In this document: piece by piece, positions 15,953 to 18,203 of the stretch
How positions within the stretch are numbered: position 1 is the stretch's first letter
How the letters are laid out: the number at the start of each line of letters is the position of its first letter
Source: Pseudomonadota bacterium
GTDB taxonomy: Bacteria > Pseudomonadota > Alphaproteobacteria > Rhizobiales > Rhizobiaceae
NCBI GenBank assembly: GCA_023387775.1
Contig: JAEWHN010000003.1
Span: forward strand, 1-18,203
Length of the DNA: 18,203 bases
Direction of reading: 5' to 3'
Position numbers and translations under genes: made by a program
Notes under the pieces: generated by a model
Database searches by the model: none
What the model was told of the DNA's origin: nothing
What the model saw: the letters and a program-made list of their open reading frames with translations, nothing else

Positions 15953-15987
15953 TCTCCCCATGCCAGAAATCGGATCGCATGGGGAGA
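15953..15987 (-). promoter_or_regulatory. Intercistronic stem-loop between binding-protein and ATPase genes
   Basis: TCTCCCCATGC (15953-15963) and GCATGGGGAGA (15977-15987) form a perfect 11-bp stem with a 13-base loop in the leftward mRNA, 17 bases past the binding-protein stop. Such hairpins often stabilise the upstream message or partly stop transcription, so the binding protein is made in excess over the membrane parts. No T-run follows, so full termination is unlikely. Confidence 0.65.
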
Positions 15988-16004
15988 GCGAAAGGTGTGA
16001 AGCT

Positions 16005-17093
16005 TCAGCCGGCGATCGTCTCCGTCCACTTCTGGTTCAGCCAGTCGGCTTTGGACGTGTAGAGATCGTAGCGCGGGATGATCGGATCGATGTCCGACGA
16101 CACGGCGGCGAACTCCTCGTCGCTCAGGTCGAGGAGGTCGCGCGCGACAGTGGGCGCGGTGCCGACGTTGCGCGACATGAGAGCCTGGATTTCCGGCTGG
16201 CTCATGTAATCGATGAAGATATGGGCCTCTTCGCCCTTCTGCGAGGCACGGGAGAGTGCCCAGCAGCCGGAATCGAGGATGCCGCCTTCCTTCGGGAAGG
16301 TGGAGCGCACCGGATGGCCATCGGCCGCCGCAAGGCCCGTCACGTCGTGATAATATTGGCCCATCGGGATTTCGCCCGACTTCAGCGCCTGCTCGAACTG
16401 CGCCTCGTCGCGATACCAGAGCCGTACGTTGGGTTTTACCTCGGCGAGTTTCTCGAAGGCCGCGATCTGGCCTTCCTCGGTGTCGAGCGCATTGGTGCCG
16501 CCCATATGCGTCTTCGCCGTCACTTCCAGCAGGAAGGAGTTCGACACCAGCGCCAGCAGGCCGAGCTTGTCGGCGTTGGCCGGGTCCCAGAGTGCTGCCC
16601 AGCTTTCCGGCGCCTCGGGATAGGCATCGGTGTTCGTCACCAGCGTGATGTACCAGGCCACCGCGCCGATGCCCGCTACGCGGCCATCCGGATATTTGTT
16701 GACGAACTGGTCGAGCAGGTTGCCGGCATTTTCGAGCTTGGCGGTATCGATCGGCGTCCAGAGTTCGGTCGACTGGCCTTTCAGCATCGCGACCTGGGAC
16801 ATCATCGACAGGTCGGCCGGGGCCTGCCCGGCGCGGGCGGCCTGCTCAAGCTGCACCAGCCACGCCTCACCGGTGGGCTCGGCAACGGATTCGACGGCGA
16901 TGCCGGTTGCCTCGGTGAAGGCCGGGAACACGTGCTTGTCGAACGAATCCTTGAAATAGCCGCCATAGACGCCAACCTTGATCGACCGATCCTGCGCGCG
17001 CAGGATCGACGGCATCGCCAGCGTGCCGGCAGTCGCGAACCCGGCGCCGAGAACGGCGCGACGGCTGACTGCGGAATTCAGAAGCTTCCTCAT
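16005..17093 (-). CDS. Extracellular solute-binding protein, polyamine-type, probable Tat export
   Basis: This 362-residue periplasmic receptor starts at the ATG at 17093, preceded by AGAGGAG eight bases upstream. The N-terminus carries a twin-arginine motif (SRRAVLG), a hydrophobic stretch and a likely cleavage after LRAQ (about residue 34), pointing to export in folded form by the Tat system. The mature part has the bacterial type-1 (PotD/PotF-like) layout: IKVGVYGGYFKDSFDKHVFPAFTEATGI at the start, later AVAWYITLVTNTDAYP and GCWALSRASQKGEEAHIFIDYMSQPE. These proteins bind polyamines or similar small cations, and the ligand here is unproven. It lies between the ureohydrolase (76 bp) and the ATPase. 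Confidence 0.92.
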   Translation of the reverse strand: MRKLLNSAVSRRAVLGAGFATAGTLAMPSILRAQDRSIKVGVYGGYFKDSFDKHVFPAFTEATGIAVESVAEPTGEAWLVQLEQAARAGQAPADLSMMSQVAMLKGQSTELWTPIDTAKLENAGNLLDQFVNKYPDGRVAGIGAVAWYITLVTNTDAYPEAPESWAALWDPANADKLGLLALVSNSFLLEVTAKTHMGGTNALDTEEGQIAAFEKLAEVKPNVRLWYRDEAQFEQALKSGEIPMGQYYHDVTGLAAADGHPVRSTFPKEGGILDSGCWALSRASQKGEEAHIFIDYMSQPEIQALMSRNVGTAPTVARDLLDLSDEEFAAVSSDIDPIIPRYDLYTSKADWLNQKWTETIAG

Positions 17094-17169
17094 CTGTTGT
17101 TCTCCTCTGTTGGCTGTCGGAACTCCTCGGCTCCGATCGTTTTGACGTCTTGCGGTTATCTTAGGTCGT

Positions 17170-18203
17170 TCAGCCGGTCTTTCCAGAGACGGCGGGGCTG
17201 AACACCATCAGGCTCAGAATCTCGAACAGCACCTGCGCGCCGGCGTGGGCGGTGTTGGTCGTCGCATCATATTGCGGGGCGACCTCGACGACGTCGCCGC
17301 CGACAAGGTTGATGCCCTTGAGCCCGCGAACCAGCTCCAGGATCTCGCGCGTCGTCGGGCCGCCGATCTCCGGCGTGCCGGTGCCGGGGGCAAAGGCGGG
17401 ATCGAGGCTGTCGATATCGAAGGAAAGATAGGTCGGGCCATCGCCGACCACCTGCCGCGCCTTCTCGATGATCGCGGGAATGCCCATCGCGGGCATTTCC
17501 TCGGCGTGGATCACGGTCATGCCCGCCTCGTAGGAGAATTCCCACAGATACTCGGCCGCGCCGCGGATGCCGATCTGGATGGTGCGGGTCGGGTCCAGAA
17601 CCCCGTCGAGCACGGCGTTGCGAAACGGGCCGCCATGATGGAACTTGGTGCCGTCGAAGGCGCCGCTCGTGTCGCAATGGGCGTCGATATGGATCATCCC
17701 GACGGGGCGGTCTTTGCCCACGGCCTTGAGAATCGGATGGCTGATCGAATGGTCGCCGCCGACAGACAGCGGGATAACACCGGCCGACACGATCCGCCCG
17801 ACATGGCGTTCGATGTCTTCGTGGCTCTGCTCGAGCCTGTAGCGGCTGCGGAAGGGGACATCGCCGATATCCGCCACTTTCAGCTCGTAGACGGGCGCGC
17901 AGTCCAGCACGTGGTTATAGGGCCCGATGCGCTCGATGGCGCGTAGCGCGCGCGGGCCGAAGCGCGACCCGGGACGGTTGGTGACGCCAAGGTCCATCGG
18001 CATGCCGACCATCGCCACCTGCAGGTCGCCGAAGTCGGGATTCGACGGATCGACCGGATGGTAGGGCGCGTCGAGCAGCGTTGGCAGTCCGGCATAGGGC
18101 GCCAGGCGGGTCCCGCTTGCCGAGAAGATGCGGTCCGCGACGCGCCGGAAACGCGGGTCGAAAATGTCGCCGCCATGGCCTTCGCCATATTTCGCCTGCA
18201 AGG
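17170..18203 (-). CDS. Ureohydrolase (agmatinase/guanidinobutyrase family), 5' end outside window
   Basis: At least 343 residues are visible, and the frame stays open to the window edge. The leftmost candidate start is a TTG at 18199-18201, so the true start is probably outside. Binuclear metal ligands of the arginase/agmatinase fold are all present: GGDHS, DAHCD (in MIHIDAHCDTSGAF) and SFDIDSLDPAFAPGTGTPE. The enzyme would hydrolyse a guanidino group to amine plus urea in the cytosol, using manganese or nickel. Agmatine, 4-guanidinobutyrate, 3-guanidinopropionate or guanidine itself are all known substrates in this superfamily. The HHGGPFRNAVLDG segment resembles the agmatinase-like branch but does not settle it. 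It is the first visible gene of the leftward transporter-amidase operon. Confidence 0.92.
   Translation of the reverse strand, partial: LQAKYGEGHGGDIFDPRFRRVADRIFSASGTRLAPYAGLPTLLDAPYHPVDPSNPDFGDLQVAMVGMPMDLGVTNRPGSRFGPRALRAIERIGPYNHVLDCAPVYELKVADIGDVPFRSRYRLEQSHEDIERHVGRIVSAGVIPLSVGGDHSISHPILKAVGKDRPVGMIHIDAHCDTSGAFDGTKFHHGGPFRNAVLDGVLDPTRTIQIGIRGAAEYLWEFSYEAGMTVIHAEEMPAMGIPAIIEKARQVVGDGPTYLSFDIDSLDPAFAPGTGTPEIGGPTTREILELVRGLKGINLVGGDVVEVAPQYDATTNTAHAGAQVLFEILSLMVFSPAVSGKTG

Noticed and set aside
15998..16007. 10-bp palindrome TGAAGCTTCA at the binding-protein stop codon
   Set aside because: Short and overlapping the coding end; likely chance, and the stronger hairpin next to it explains the structure in this gap.
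15936..17201. Open frame of 421 codons on the plus strand
   Set aside because: Antisense to the solute-binding protein, which has a signal peptide, a ribosome site and a family match.

Overview
The window is GC-rich, tightly coded DNA from an alphaproteobacterium, most likely Hyphomicrobiales/Rhizobiales of the Mesorhizobium-Aminobacter type. This is inferred from the maf-yacG pair, a DUF982 protein (a family concentrated in rhizobia), a rhizobial-style VanZ-like protein, a Crp/Fnr regulator of the alphaproteobacterial 'CNxxH..EQR' type, and several TTG/GTG starts. No rRNA, tRNA, CRISPR array, insertion sequence or prophage gene was seen. No gene-free stretch exceeds 300 bases; the largest gaps (9078-9341, 3692-3933, 11340-11568) are described below.

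Left part (1-3691): the 3' end of a Maf nucleotide pyrophosphatase overlaps yacG (gyrase inhibitor). A lone EamA/DMT-family exporter follows, meeting tail to tail with a large PAS-PAS-GGDEF-EAL cyclic-di-GMP protein. That protein is divergent from a Crp/Fnr-type regulator (3934-4677). The 242-bp region between them holds three symmetrical elements, including a perfect 11-bp inverted repeat, and is the most operator-like DNA in the window.

Middle part (4678-12463): a strong bidirectional hairpin separates the regulator from a leftward RND efflux pair (adaptor 7947-9077, inner-membrane pump 4721-7804) that has no outer-membrane channel gene here. Next is a leftward LTA-synthase-type phosphoglycerol transferase/sulfatase with a non-ATG start. 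Rightward of it are a small VanZ-like membrane protein and a DUF982 protein, closed by another hairpin terminator.

Right part (12464-18203): six leftward genes form one likely transcription unit, in the order ureohydrolase (agmatinase/guanidinobutyrase family, 5' end outside the window), Tat-exported solute-binding protein, ABC ATPase, two permeases, and a DavA-like nitrilase-superfamily amidase. The ATPase, permeases and amidase are joined by 4-base ATGA overlaps. An 11-bp stem-loop lies between the binding protein and the ATPase genes. A ureohydrolase with a 5-aminopentanamidase-like amidase and a polyamine-type importer fits uptake and breakdown of a guanidino compound. One candidate route is 4-guanidinobutyramide to 4-guanidinobutyrate to GABA plus urea, the lower arginine 2-monooxygenase pathway. 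This substrate assignment is inference and is the most interesting hypothesis here.
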